Assembly (NCBI RefSeq): GCF_036417845.1
Contig: NC_090019.1
Coordinates: 181,290-245,289, forward strand
Direction: 5' to 3'
Length of the DNA: 64,000 bases
Source: Apteryx mantelli
Taxonomy: Eukaryota; Chordata; Aves; Apterygiformes; Apterygidae
Of the stretch, positions 1-10,994 are shown piece after piece; the stretch's first letter is position 1; the number at the start of each line of letters is the position of its first letter. The notes beneath the pieces were generated by a model. It was not told where the DNA came from. It saw only the letters and a list, made by a program, of their open reading frames with translations, and did no database searches. The position numbers and the translations under genes were made by a program.

Positions 1-1
1 G

Positions 2-95
2 ATCAAGCGGCAGCTCTCCATGACGCTGCGGGGCGGCCGGCCCGGCGACCGCGGCCTCGGCGAACCCCGCGACGAGGGGCCTGGCAGCGACACTG
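2..95 (+). CDS. CDK16: CDK16 coding exon a (5' partial), N-terminal regulatory region
   Basis: Reads IKRQLSMTLRGGRPGDRGLG then EPRDEGPGSDT, matching the KRQLSMTLRGG segment near the CDK16 N-terminus. It ends in phase 1 at a CACTG|GTGAG donor. The exon begins before the window, so the initiator Met is not visible; the Met at 20 is internal. Its final G joins the AG at 5225 to give Glu, so exon a can splice directly to the exon at 5225 in frame. Confidence 0.85.
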
Positions 96-2330
96 GTGAG
101 CCCCTGCGCCGCCCCTTTAAGGCGGGGGGGGCGGGGCGTGAGGGAGGCGCCCGCCCCTTTAAGGCGGCGGGGGCGAGGGAGGCGCCCGCCCCTTTAAGGC
201 CGTGGGGGCGAGGGAGGCACCCGCCCCTTTAAGGCTGTGGGGGCGAGGGAGGCGCCTGCCCCTTTAAGGCTGTGGGGGGTGAGGGAGGCGCCTGCCCCTT
301 TAAGGCGGTGGGGGCTGCAGGAGGCGCCCGCCCCTTTAAGGCGGCAGGGGTGAGGGAGGCGCCCGCCCCTTTAAGGCTGCGGGGGTGAGGGAGGCGCCCG
401 CCCCTTTAAGGCGGCGGGGGTGAGGCGCCCGCCCCTTTAAGGCGGCGGGGGCGAGGGAGGCACCCGCCCCTTTAAGGCGGCGGGGGCGAGGGAGGCGCCT
501 GCCCCTTTAAGATGGCTGGAGGTTGAGGGAGGTGCCTGCGCCTTTAAGATGGTGGGGGTGGGGTTTGAGGTGTGCGCCTGCCCCTTTAAGAGACTGCGCC
601 CGTGCTCATCCCTTTAAGGAAATTGTGTGAGAGTTTTCAGATGGGCACCTGCCCCTTTAAGATGCGGGGGTGGGGCTTGAGATGGATGCCTGCCCCTTTA
701 AGAGGAGGGTGCTTGATGTGGGGCCCCTGCCCCTTTAAGGAGGTTAGGGGTGGGGTTTCAGGTGTGCAGTGCCCGCCCCTTTAAGATGGCAGTTCCATGG
801 GGCCCTGCCCCTTTAAGTTGGACCGGGAGCAGGGGGACTGTGGGAGGCGCCCGCCCCTTTAAGGCGGCTGGGGGCTGCGGGAGGCGCCCGCCCCTTTAAG
901 ATGGCAGATGCTAGGGAAGTGCTCACCCCTTTAAGATGGTTGGGGTGGGGGCTTGAGGCTAGTGCCTGCCCCTTTAAGAGATTGTGGTGGTGCCTGCCCC
1001 TTTAAGATAGCGGGGGGCTGCAGGAGGCGCCTGTGCCTTTAAGATGATCGGGGTGGGGTTTGAGGTGTGCATCTGCCCCTTTAAGATGGTTGGGCTGTGG
1101 TTTGACGTGTGTTGCTGCCCCTTTAAGAGGTTGCACTTGTGCTCATCCCTTTAAGGAGATTGTGGTGGAGTTTTTAAATGGGCACCTGCCCCTTTAAGAA
1201 GGTTGGGGGCGGGGTTTCAGGTGTGCGCCTGCCCCTTTAAGATGGTTTTTGGCCAGGTTTGAGGCAGGTGCATGCGAGGCTGCTGCAGTGCCCGCCCCTT
1301 TAAGATGGTCATTCCATGGGGCCCTGCCCCTTTAAGGTGGCTGGAGAGGTGCCTGCACCTTTAAGATCACTGATTGTAGGGATGATGTGTCTGCCCCTTT
1401 AAGAGCTGAAGGTGGTGCCTGTCCCTTTAAGACAGGCATTTGGGGATTTTGAGGCAGGTGCCTGTCCCTTTAAGATGGTTGGCGGGGGCTCAGGGAGGTG
1501 CCTGCCCCTTTAAGGGGGTTTGGAGGGGCTTGCCTGGCCCTTTAAAATGCCAGTGAGGGGCACTGCACCTTTAAGAGAGCCGCACTGGGAGGTTGCGTCA
1601 GTGTCTGCCCCTTTAAGAGCACAACGCTGAGGATAGATGAGGGCGCCTGCCCCTTTAAGGCCCTGCAGTGGCGTTTGTACCTTTAAGGCAGGGACTGAGG
1701 TGGTGCCTGCCCCTTTAAGAGACAGCGATGATTTCTGCTCCTTTAAGATGATTCTTGGTGGAGGCCATCTGCCCCTTTAAGACAGTTGTGGGGGAGCGCC
1801 TGCCCCTTTAAGAGTCTGGGTTGCAGGATGCATCTGCCCCTTTAAGAGTCTGGGCGCTGCCTGCCTCTTTAAGACACCAGGGCTGGGGGGGCAGATGTCT
1901 GTGCCTTTAAAAGCTGGGGGTGGTGTCTGCCCCTTTAAGATGGCCAAGAGGTGCCTGCCCCTTTAAGGAGCTGCAGTAGTGCTTGACAGGAGTTGCCCAC
2001 CCCTTTAAGAAGCTGGTGTGGCACCTGCCCCTTTAAGATGGCCATGCTGGGCACCGAAATGGGTGCCTGCCCCTTTAAGAAGTTAAAGAAAACTATATGC
2101 ATCTTTAAAACTTTGGGGACTGATGCCTTTAAGAGTATTTGTATCTGGCTGTATTTAATCCGCGTCGGACTTTGCCTTTAAGATTTCCTTCCGGCTGACT
2201 CTGTTTTTTGTGCTCTGCCCCTTTAAGAAGCCGCGGTTCACCGTCCCTTTAAGACCTTTTATTTTTTACCAGCCTGTTACCAAAGCCGCCTGCAGCCCTT
2301 TAAAGTGGTGCCTGCTCCTTTAAGGCGTCA
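96..2330 (+). repeat. CDK16 intron array with about 62 CCCCTTTAAG cores
   Basis: I counted about 62 copies of (C)CCCTTTAAG or close variants, one every 36 bases on average. Close to exon a the spacers are also alike (GGGGGCGAGGGAGGCGCCCG). Towards 2330 the spacers become unrelated while the CTTTAAG core persists. No exon is seen in this stretch. Confidence 0.9.
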
Positions 2331-2334
2331 TTAG

Positions 2335-2506
2335 CATAGCCCCGCCCCACCGCGCAGCCCGCGGGCAGGAGGCGCCTTCGCGCCCGGCCCCGCCCCCCCT
2401 CCCCCGGGCCGGCCCCGCCCAATAGCGGGAGGGGCCGTGATTGGTGGGAAGGAGCTGGGCGGGCGGCCAATCAGCGGCGAGCGAGGGGCGGGGCTTCTCC
2501 GGGGCC
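2335..2506 (+). promoter_or_regulatory. CDK16: Likely internal alternative promoter and first exon of CDK16
   Basis: A CpG-rich island breaks the repeats. It holds three CCAAT boxes (2419-2423 plus, 2440-2444 minus, 2467-2471 plus) and several GC boxes, followed by GGGGCC|GTAAGG, a good splice donor at 2507. A transcript starting here could splice to the exon at 5225, whose first Met (5248, MGSDGESD) would give a protein lacking the first N-terminal segment. CDK16 isoforms with alternative 5' ends are known in mammals; use of this site is inferred from sequence only. Confidence 0.55.
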
Positions 2507-2559
2507 GTAAGGGAGGGGCTGAGGAGGGGACCGGAAGGGAGCGGTCGGTTTTGGGGTGA

Positions 2560-5215
2560 TTTGGAGCGATTTTGGGGCAGTTTGGGTTATTTGGGGTCAT
2601 TTTGGGGGGGTTTGGGGGGCGCCGGGTCCATTTTTGGGGTGATTTTGGGCCTTTTTGGGGCTCCCTGACCCCCCCGGCCTCACTCATGGTATTCCCAGGG
2701 GGGTTTTGGGGGTGATTCGGGGCATTTTGGGGCCATTTTGGGGGTTTTGGGGGGCACCGGGTCCATTTTTGGGGTGATTTGGGGCGTTTTTGGGGCACCC
2801 AGCCCCCCCCAGCCCCCCCAGAGCGGGCAGCCGCCAGGGGCCACCCGGCTTCACCCAAGAGGTTCCCGGGGGGGGTTTGGGTCAATTTGGGTCAATTTGG
2901 GTCAATTTTGGGTCAATTTAGGTTTCTTGGGGTAATTTTGGGGGTTTTTGGGGTTGCTGAGTCCATTTTTGGGGTGATTTTGGGTGGTTTTGGGGTCACC
3001 CAGACCCCCCCGGTCCCCCCAGAGCAGGTGGCCACCAAGGGCCACCCGTCCTCACCCAGGAGGTTCCCAGGTGGGTTTTGGGGCGATTTGGGGCCGTTTT
3101 GGGGGATTTTGGGGGGTGCCGGGTGTGTTTTTGGGGTGATTTTGGGTTTTTTGGGGTTGCCGAGTCTGTTTTTGGGGTGATTTTGGGTGTTTTTGGGGTG
3201 TTCTGACCCCCCCAGCCCCCCCAGTGCAGGTGGCCACCAAGGGGCCCCCCATCCTCACCCAGGAGGTTCCCAGGTGGGTTTTGGGGCGATTCGGGGCCGT
3301 TTCGGGGGTTTTTGGGGGCTCCAAGTCCATTTTTGGGGTGATTTGGGTTTTTTTGGGGTCACCGAGTCCATTTTTGGGGTGGTTTTGGGCAGTTTTGGGG
3401 CTCCCTGACACCCCCCCCCGGCCCCTCCAGAGCAGGTGGCCACCAAGGGGCCCCCCATCCTCACCCAGGAGGTTCCCAGGTGGGTTTTGGGTCAATTTGG
3501 GTCAATCTGGGGCAATTTTGGGTCAATTTAGGTTTCTTGGGGTGATTTTGGGGGTTTTTGGGGTTGCTGAGTCCATTTTTGGGGTGATTTTGGGCGGTTT
3601 TGGGTCACCCAGACCCCCCCGGCCCCCCCAGAGCAGGTGGCCACCAAGGGCCACCCGGCCTCACCCAGGGGGTTCCCAGGTGGGTTTTGGGGCGATTTGG
3701 TGCCGTTTTGGGGGTTTTTGGGGGCGCCGGGTGTGTTTTTGGGGTGATTTTGGGGTTTTTGGGGTTGCCGAGTCCATTTTTGGGGTGATTTCGGGTGTTT
3801 TTGGGGTGTCCTGACTCCCTCCAGCCCCCCCAGAGCAGGTGGCCACCAAGGGGCCCCCCATCCTCACCCAGGAGGTTCCCAGGTGGGTTTTGGGTCAATT
3901 TGGGTCAATTTAGGTTTCTTTGGGTCATTTTGGGGGTTTTTGGGGTCACCGGGTCCATTTTTGGGGTGATTTTGGGCGTTTTTGGGGCACCCCAGCCCCC
4001 CCAGCCCCCCCAGAGCAGGCAGCCGCCAGGGGCCACCCGGCCTCACCCAAGAGGTTCCCGGGGGGGTTTGGGTCAATTTGGGGCATTTTGAGTCAATTTT
4101 GGGTCAATTTAGGTTTCTTGGGGTGATTTTGGGGGTTTTTGGGGTCACTGAGTCCATTTTTGGGGTGATTTCGGGTGTTTTGGGGTGTCCTGACTCCCTC
4201 TGGCCCTCCCAGAGTAGGTGGCCACCAAGGGGCCACCCATCCTCACCCAGGAGGTTCCTAGGTGGGTTCTGGGTCAATTTGGGTCAATTTGGGTCAATTT
4301 GGGTCAATTTGGGTCAATTTGGGTCAATTTGGGTCAATTTTGGGGCAATTTAGGTTTCTTGGGGTCATTTTGGGGGTTTTTGGGGTCGCCGAGCCCATTT
4401 TTGGGGTGAGTTTGGGTGTTTTGGGGTGTGCTGACACCCTCTGGCCCCCCCAGAGCAGGTGGCCACCGAGGGGCCCCCCATCCTCACCCAGGAGGTTCCC
4501 AGGTGGGTTTTGGGACGATTTGGGGCAATTTTGGGTTAATTTAGTATTTTTGGGGTGATTTTGGGTTTTTGGGGTTGCTGAGTCCATTTTTGGGGTGATT
4601 TTGGGTGGTTTTGGGGTGTTCTGACCCCCCCAGCCCCCCCAGTGCAGGTGGCCACCAAGGGGCCCCCCATCCTCACCCAGGAGGTTCCTAGGTGGGTTTT
4701 GGGTCAATCTGGGTCAATTTGGGGTCAATTTAGGTTTCTTGGGGTGATTTTGGGGGTTTTTGGGGTTGCTGAGTCCATTTTTGGGGTGATTTGGGGCGTT
4801 TTTGGGGCTCCCTGACCCCCCCCCGGCCACCCCAGAGCAGGTGGCCACCAAGGGGCCACCCATCCTCACCCAGGAGGTTCCCAGCCAGGTGGGTTTTGGG
4901 GCGATTTGGGGCCGTTTGGGGGGTTTTTGGGGGCGCCAGGTGTGTTTTTGGGGTGATTTTGGGGTTTTTGGGGTTGCCGAGTCCATTTTTGGGGTGATTT
5001 CGGGTGTTTTTGGGGTGTCCTGACTCCCTCCTGCCCCCCCAGAGCAGGTGGCCACCAAGGGGCCCCCCATCCTCACCCAGGAGGTTCCCAGGTGGGTTTT
5101 GGGTCAATTTGGGGTCAATTTAGGTTTCTTGGGGTCATTTTGGGGGTTTTTGGGGTCGCCGAGTCCGTTTTTGGGGTGATTTTGGGCGTTTTTGGGGCTC
5201 CCTGACCCCCCCCCG
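2560..5215 (+). repeat. Twelve ~200-bp units, each with an exon-like cassette flanked by splice signals
   Basis: Cassettes start near 2821, 3021, 3221, 3428, 3631, 3831, 4011, 4211, 4451, 4640, 4834 and 5040. A typical unit has a CTGAC and C-rich tract, CCCCAG acceptor, a 48-49-nt body reading EQVATKGPPILTQEVP from phase 1, then a CAG|GTGGGT donor (last copy 5043-5091). The rest of each unit is G-rich (TTTTTGGGGTGATTTTGGG). Copies 1 and 7 have lost the donor. The 49-nt copies shift the frame into the exon at 5225; the 48-nt copies (near 3021 and 3631) would keep it. Whether any copy is a used exon is unknown. Confidence 0.85.
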
Positions 5216-5224
5216 GCCCCGCAG

Positions 5225-5358
5225 AGGGGGCGGCGGACGAGGGCCGCATGGGCTCGGACGGCGAGAGCGACCCGGCGTCGGGGACGTCGTCGGACGAGGT
5301 GGCGTCGCCCGTGCGCGTCCGCCTGCGCCCGCACCCCGCCCGCAAGATCTCCTCCGAG
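5225..5358 (+). CDS. CDK16: CDK16 coding exon b
   Basis: Acceptor CCCCGCAG, donor GAG|GTGGGC. It enters at phase 1 and leaves at phase 0. It reads [19 protein letters not shown], then [15 protein letters not shown] ending ARKISSE, matching the acidic Ser-rich segment before the kinase domain. It contains a possible alternative start Met at 5248-5250. Confidence 0.95.
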
Positions 5359-7545
5359 GTGGGCGCCTATAGGGGTCTATAGGGGTCTATAGGGGTCCTG
5401 GGGGTCTATAGGGGTCCTGGGGGGGCTTATAAGGGTCTTGGGGGTGGATATGGGGGGCTATGGGGGTCCTGGGAGGAGGCTATGGGGGGCTATAGGGATC
5501 CTGGGGGGGTTATGGGGGTCTGTAGGGGTCCCGGGGGAGTCTATAGGGGCCCGGAGGGGTCCTGGGGGAGTTATGGGTGTCTATAGGGGTCCTGGGGGGG
5601 CTTATAAGGGTCTTGGGGGGGATATGGGGGGTTATGGGGGTCCTGGGAGGAGGCTGTGGGGGGCTATAGGAGTCTTGGGGGATGTCTATAGGGGTCTATA
5701 GGGGTCCTGGGGGCATCTATAGGGGTCCTGGGGGGGTCCTGGGGGTCTATAGGGGTCTAGAAAGGTCTTGGGGGGGCTTATAAGGGTCTTGGGGGGGATA
5801 TGGTGGGTTGTGGGGGTCCTGCGAGGAGGTTATGGGAGTCTATAGGGGTCCTGGGGGGGTCTATAGGGGCCCGGAGGGGTCCTGGGGGGGTCTTGGGGGT
5901 CTATAGGTTGTCCTGGGGGGGCCTATAAGGGTTTTGGGGGGGATATGGGGGGCTATGGGGGTCCTGGGAGGAGGCTATGGTGGTCTATAGGGGTCCTTGG
6001 GGGGGCTATAGGGGTCCTGGGGGTGTCCTGGGGGTCTATAGGGGTCTATAAGGGTCTTGGGGGGGATATGGGAGGCTATGGGGGTCCTGGGAGGAGGCTA
6101 TGGGGGGCTATAGGAGTCTTGGGGGGGGCTATAGGGGTCTATAGGGGTCCTGGGGGTCTATAGGGGTCCTGGGGGGGCTTATAAGGGTCTTGGGGGGGTT
6201 ATGGGGGGCTATGGGGGTCCTGGGAAGAAGCTATGGGGGTCTGTAGGGGTCCTGGAGGGGGCTATAGGGGTCTATAGGGGCTCGGAGGGGTCCTGGGGGG
6301 GTCTTGGGGGTCTATAGGGGTCCTGGGGGGGCTTATAAGGGTCTTGGGGGGGATATGGGGGGCTGTGGGGATCCTGGGAGGAGGCTATGGGGGTCTCTAG
6401 GAGTCTTGGGGGGGCTATGGGGGTCTATAGGGGTCCTGGGGGCAGCTATAGGGGTCTATAGGAGCCTATAGGGGTCCTGGGGGGGTTGTGGGGGTCCTGG
6501 GGTGGCTTATAAGGGTCTTGGGGGGGATATGGGGTCTACGGGGGTCCTGGGAGGAGGCTATGGGGGTCTATAGGTGTCCTGGAGGGGGGCTAGGGGGGTC
6601 TATAGGGGTCCTGGGGGTGGCTATAGGGGTCCTGGGGGGTTCTGGGGGTCCTGGGGGGGCCTAGAAGGGTCTTGGGGGTGGATATGGGGGCTATGGGTGT
6701 CCTGGGGGCAGCTATAGGGGTCTATAGGGGTACTGGAGAAAGGCTATGGGGATCTATAGGGGTCCTGGGGGTGGCTATAGGGGCCCGGAGGGGTCCTGGG
6801 GGTCTATAGGGGTCTGGGGGGGCCTATAAGGGTCTTGGGGGTGGATATGGGGGGCTATAGGGGTCCTGGGGGTGGCTATAGGGGCCCAGAGGGGTCCTGG
6901 GGGGCTCCGGGGGGTTAAGGGAGTCTATAGGGGTCCTGGGGGGGGGGCTATGGGGATCCGAGTGGCATCTGGGGGGGATTTAGAGGGGGCTGTGGAGGTT
7001 GTGGGGGGGTCTATAGGGGTCTATAGGAGCCTATAGGGGTCCTGGGGGGGTTATGGGGGCCCTGGGGGGCCTAGAAGGGTCTTGGGGGGGGTCTTGGGGG
7101 GCTATAGGGGTCCTGGGGGGGGTTATGGGAGTCCTGGGGAGGTTTATGGGTGTCTAGGGGGTCGTGGGGGGGCTACGGGGTTCTATAGGGGCCTATAGGG
7201 GTCCTGGGGGGGCCTATGAGGGTCTTGGGGGAGTCCTGGGGGGGCTATGGGGGTCTATAGGGACCTATAGGGGTTCTGTGAGGGGGGCTATGGGTGTCTA
7301 TGGGGGTTCGGGGGGGGGGGTTCTGGGGGCCTATAAGGGTCTTGGGGGAGGTTATGGAGGTCTATAGGGGTCCTGGGGGGGTCTGGGGGGGTTCTGGGGG
7401 TCCATAGGGGTCCTGGGGGGGGTCCTGGGGGGATTTGGGGGGGGTCTATGGAGGCTATGGGGGTCTATAGGGGTTCTGTAGGGGTTTTGTAGGGGTTTGG
7501 GGGGGTCTATAGGGCTCTATAGGGGTTCGGGGGGATTTGGGGTCA
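5359..7545 (+). repeat. CTATAGGGGTCCTGGGGG minisatellite in CDK16 intron
   Basis: Imperfect short units (CTATAGGGGTCCTGGGGG, CTTATAAGGGTCTTGGGGG, GGATATGGGGGGCTATGGGG) fill the stretch, strongly G-rich on the sense strand. No exon is seen. Confidence 0.9.
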
Positions 7546-8880
7546 TTTTGGGGGTGATTGGGGTCATTTGGGGGGTGATTTGGGTCATTTTGAGGGATAT
7601 TTGGGTCATTTTGAGGGATATTGGGGTCATTTTTGGGTGGATTTGGGTCCTTTTGGGGTGATTTCTGGTGATTTTAAGGGATTTTAGATTATTTTAAGGA
7701 GGTTTTGGATTATTTTAAGAGAAATTCAGGTTATTTTACAGGGGTTTGGGGTTATTTTAAGGGGATTTTGGGTTATTTTGAGGGGGATACGGGATTGGGG
7801 GGGAATTTGGGGTCATTTGGGGGGATTTTGGGTTATTTTAAGGGAGTTTTAGGTTATTTTGGGGGGATATGGGATTTTGGAGGAGCATTTTGGGTCGTTT
7901 TGGGGCGATTTTGGGTCGTTTGGGGGCGATTTGGGTCATTCTGAGGGATATTTGGATCGTTCTGGGGTGATTTGGGTCGTTTTAGGTGGATTTGGGTCAT
8001 TTTGGGGCGATTTCTGTTTTTTTTAAGGAAATTTTAGGTTATTTTAAGGGGTTTTAGATTATTTTGAGGAGGTTTTGGATTATTTTAAGAGAAACTTAGA
8101 TTATTTTAAGGGGGTTTTGGGTTATTTTAAGGGGGTTTGGGGTTATTTTGAGGGGGATGTGGGATTTTGGAGGAGCATTTGGGATCGTTTTGGGGCAATT
8201 TTGGGTCGTTTTGGGGCGATTTTGGGTCATTTTGAGGGATATTTGGGTCATTTTTGGGGTGGATTTGGGTCATTTTAGGTAGATTTGGGTCATTTTGGGG
8301 CAATTTCTGGTTATTTTAAGGGGGTTTTGGGTTATTTTACGGGGATTTGGGGTTATTTTAAGGGGGTTTTGGGTTATTTTGAGGGGGATATGGGATTTGG
8401 GGGGAATTTGGGGTCATTTGGGGGGATTTTGGGTTATTTTAAGGGAGTTTGGGTTATTTTGAGGGGGATATGGGATTTTGGAGGAGAGTTTTGGGTCGTT
8501 TTGGGGGGGATTTGGGTCATTTTGGGGTGATTTGGGTCATTTTAGGTGGGTTTGGGTCATTTTGGGGTGGATTTGGGTTGTTCTGAGGGATATTTGGGTC
8601 ATTTTGGGGGCGATTTGGGTCATTTTGGGGGCGATTTGGGTCATTTTGGGGCGATTTCTGGTTGTTTTAAGGGAACTTTAGGTTATTTTAAGGGGTTTTG
8701 GATTATTTTAAGAGAAATTTAGATGGTTTTAAGGTGGTTGTGGGTTATTTTAAGGGGATTTGGGGTTATTTTAAGGGGATTTTGGGTTATTTTAAGGGGA
8801 TTTTTGGGTTCTTTTGAAGGGGATATGGGATTTGGGGGTCGTTTTGGGTCGGAATTCCGGGATTTTTTCCCCTTCCCTTT
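7546..8880 (+). repeat. GGGTTATTTTAAGGGG minisatellite in CDK16 intron
   Basis: Units of about 15-20 bases alternate GGGTTATTTTAAGGGG with TTTGGGTCATTTTGGGG. A longer period of a few hundred bases repeats the block GGATATGGGATTTTGGAGG. G/T-rich on the sense strand; no gene. Confidence 0.88.
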
Positions 8881-8888
8881 TCCGGCAG

Positions 8889-9014
8889 GACCTGAACAAG
8901 CGCCTGTCGCTGCCGGCCGACATCCGCCTGCCCGAGGGCTGCCTGGAGCGGCTGACGCTGCACAGCCCCCTGTTCGAGCGGCCCCTGAGCCGCCGCCTGC
9001 GCCGCGTCTCCCTG
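8889..9014 (+). CDS. CDK16: CDK16 coding exon c
   Basis: Acceptor CCGGCAG, donor CCCTG|GTACAA, 126 nt in phase 0/0. It reads [17 protein letters not shown], then [20 protein letters not shown] and RRVSL. This is the highly conserved segment immediately N-terminal to the kinase domain. The last 49 nt are the source of the tandem copies downstream. Confidence 0.97.
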
Positions 9015-9940
9015 GTACAAACCAGTACAAACCAGTATAAACCAGTACAAACCAGTATAGACCAGTACAAACCAGTATAGACCAGTATAAGCCACTAGGG
9101 ACTCCAGGCAGAGCCAGGCCCCCCCCCGCAGCCCCCTGTTCGAGCGGCCCCTGAGCCGCCGCCTGCGCCGCGTCTCCCTGGTACAAACCAGTATAAACCA
9201 GTATAAACCAGTACAAACCAGTACAAACCAGTACAAACCAGTATAGACCAGTATAAGCCACTAGGGACCCCAGGCAGGGCCAGGCCCCCCCCTGCAGCCC
9301 TCTGTTCGAGCGGCCCCTGAGCCGCCGCCTGCGCCGCGTCTCCCTGGTACAAACCAGTACAAACCAGTATAAACCAGTACAAACAAGTATAAACCAGTAT
9401 AGACCAGTATAGACCAGTATAAGCCACTAGGGACCCCGGGCAGGGCCAGGCCCCCCCCCGCAGCCCCCTGTTCGAGCGGCCCCTGAGCCGCCGCCTGCGC
9501 CGCGTCTCCCTGGTACAAACCAGTACAAACCAGTACAAACCAGTACAAACCAGTATAAACCAGTATAAACCAGTATAGACCAGTATAAGCCACTAGGGAC
9601 CCCAGGCAGAGCCAGGCCCCCCCCCCCGCAGCCCCCTGTTCGAGCGGCCCCTGAGCCGCCGCCTGCGCCGCGTCTCCCTGGTACGAACCAGTATAAACCA
9701 GTATAAACCAGTACAAACCAGTATGGACCAGTACAAACCAGTATAAGCCACTAGGGACCCCGGGCAGAGCCAGGCCCCCCCCTGCAGCCCTCTGTTCGAG
9801 CGGCCCCTGAGCCGCCGCCTGCGCCGCGTCTCCCTGGTACAAACCAGTACAAACCAGTACAAACCAGTATAAACCAGTAAAGACTAGTATGGATTAGTAC
9901 GGACCAGTATAAACCAGTATAGACCAGTATGAAGGGGGGT
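9015..9940 (+). repeat. Tandem array containing five copies of the exon c 3' tail
   Basis: About 167-bp units. Each holds a near-perfect copy of the last 49 nt of exon c (9132-9180, 9298-9346, 9464-9512, 9632-9680, 9788-9836), encoding [17 protein letters not shown]. Each copy is preceded by a C-tract and GCAG and followed by the same GTAC donor. Between copies lie 10-bp repeats ACCAGTATAA/ACCAGTACAA and a conserved CACTAGGGACCCC block. Confidence 0.95.
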
Positions 9941-10920
9941 TGTGTTTGATGTTGTTTGGGGTGTCCCAGTTCCCCCCCCCCAGTCCCCCCAGTCCCTCCC
10001 AGTTCATCCCAGTTCCTCCCAGTTCATCCCAGTTGCCCCTAGATCCCTCCCAGTTCCTCCCAGTTCATCCCAGTCCCCCCAAATCCTTCCCAGTCCCTCC
10101 CAGTTCATCCCAGTTCATCCCAGTTCCCCCCCAAATCCCTCCCAGTCCCCCCAGTCCCTCCCAGTTCATCCCAGTTCCCCCCCAAATCCCTCCCAGTCCC
10201 TCCCAGTTCATCCCAGTCCCCCCCAAATCCCTCCCAGTCCCTCCCAGTCCCTCCCAGTTCATCCCAGTCCCCCCCAAATCCCTCCCAGTCCCTCCCAGTC
10301 CCTCCCAGTTCATCCCAGTTCCCCCCCAAATCCCTCCCAGTCCCCCCAGTCCCTCCCAGTTCATCCCAGTTCCCCCCCAAATCCCTCCCAGTTCCCCCCA
10401 GTCCCTCCCAGTTCATCCCAGTTCCCCCTCAAATCCCTCCCAGTTCCCCCCAGTCCCTCCCAGTTCATCCCAGTCCCCCCCAAATCCCTCCCAGTCCCCC
10501 CAGTCCCTCCCAGTTCATCCCAGTTCCCCCCCAAATCCCTCCCAGTTCCCCCCAGTCCCTCCCAGTTCATCCCAGTCCCCCCCAAATCCCTCCCAGTCCC
10601 TCCCAGTCCCTCCCAGTTCATCCCAGTTCCCCCCCAAATCCCTCCCAGTCCCCCCAGTCCCTCCCAGTTCATCCCAGTTCCCCCTCAAATCCCTCCCAGT
10701 TCCCCCCAGTTCCCCCCAGTTCATCCCAGTTCATCCCAGTTCCCCCCAGTCCCCTCCCAGTTCATCCCAGTCCCCCCCAAATCCCTCCCAGTTCCCCCCA
10801 GTCCCTCCCAGTTCATCCCAGTTCCCCCTCAAATCCCTCCCAGTTCATCCCAGTTCATCCCAGTTCCCCCCAAATCATTCCCAGTTCATCCCAGTTCCTC
10901 CCAGTCCCCCCAGTAACGCC
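9941..10920 (+). repeat. CCCAGT 10-bp-period minisatellite in CDK16 intron
   Basis: Units such as CCCAGTCCCTCCCAGTTCAT and CCCAGTTCCCCCCAAATCCC, C-rich on the sense strand with a basic 10-bp step. Open frames here (Pro/Ser-rich) are composition artefacts. The motif is shared with the SYN1 intron at 61.9-64 kb. Confidence 0.92.
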
Positions 10921-10937
10921 TCTCTCCCCCCTCCCAG

Positions 10938-10994
10938 TCCGAGATCGGCTTCGGCAAACTGGAGACCTACGTCAAACTGGACAAACTGGGCGAG
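10938..10994 (+). CDS. CDK16: CDK16 coding exon d (start of kinase domain)
   Basis: 57 nt, phase 0/0, acceptor CTCCCAG, donor CGAG|GTGGGT. It reads SEIGFGKLETYVKLDKLGE, the beginning of the kinase domain leading into the glycine-rich loop that is completed by the next exon. Confidence 0.96.

Noticed and set aside
96-2330. CRISPR-like pattern of short conserved repeats and variable spacers
   Set aside because: Repeat core is only ten bases, spacing is irregular, spacers are related near one end, and the context is a vertebrate intron.
2821-5091. Tandem cassettes as a coding EQVATKGPP repeat domain of CDK16
   Set aside because: Most copies are 49 nt and change frame, two lack donors, and exon a already joins exon b in frame without them. 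Kept as a finding and not annotated as CDS.
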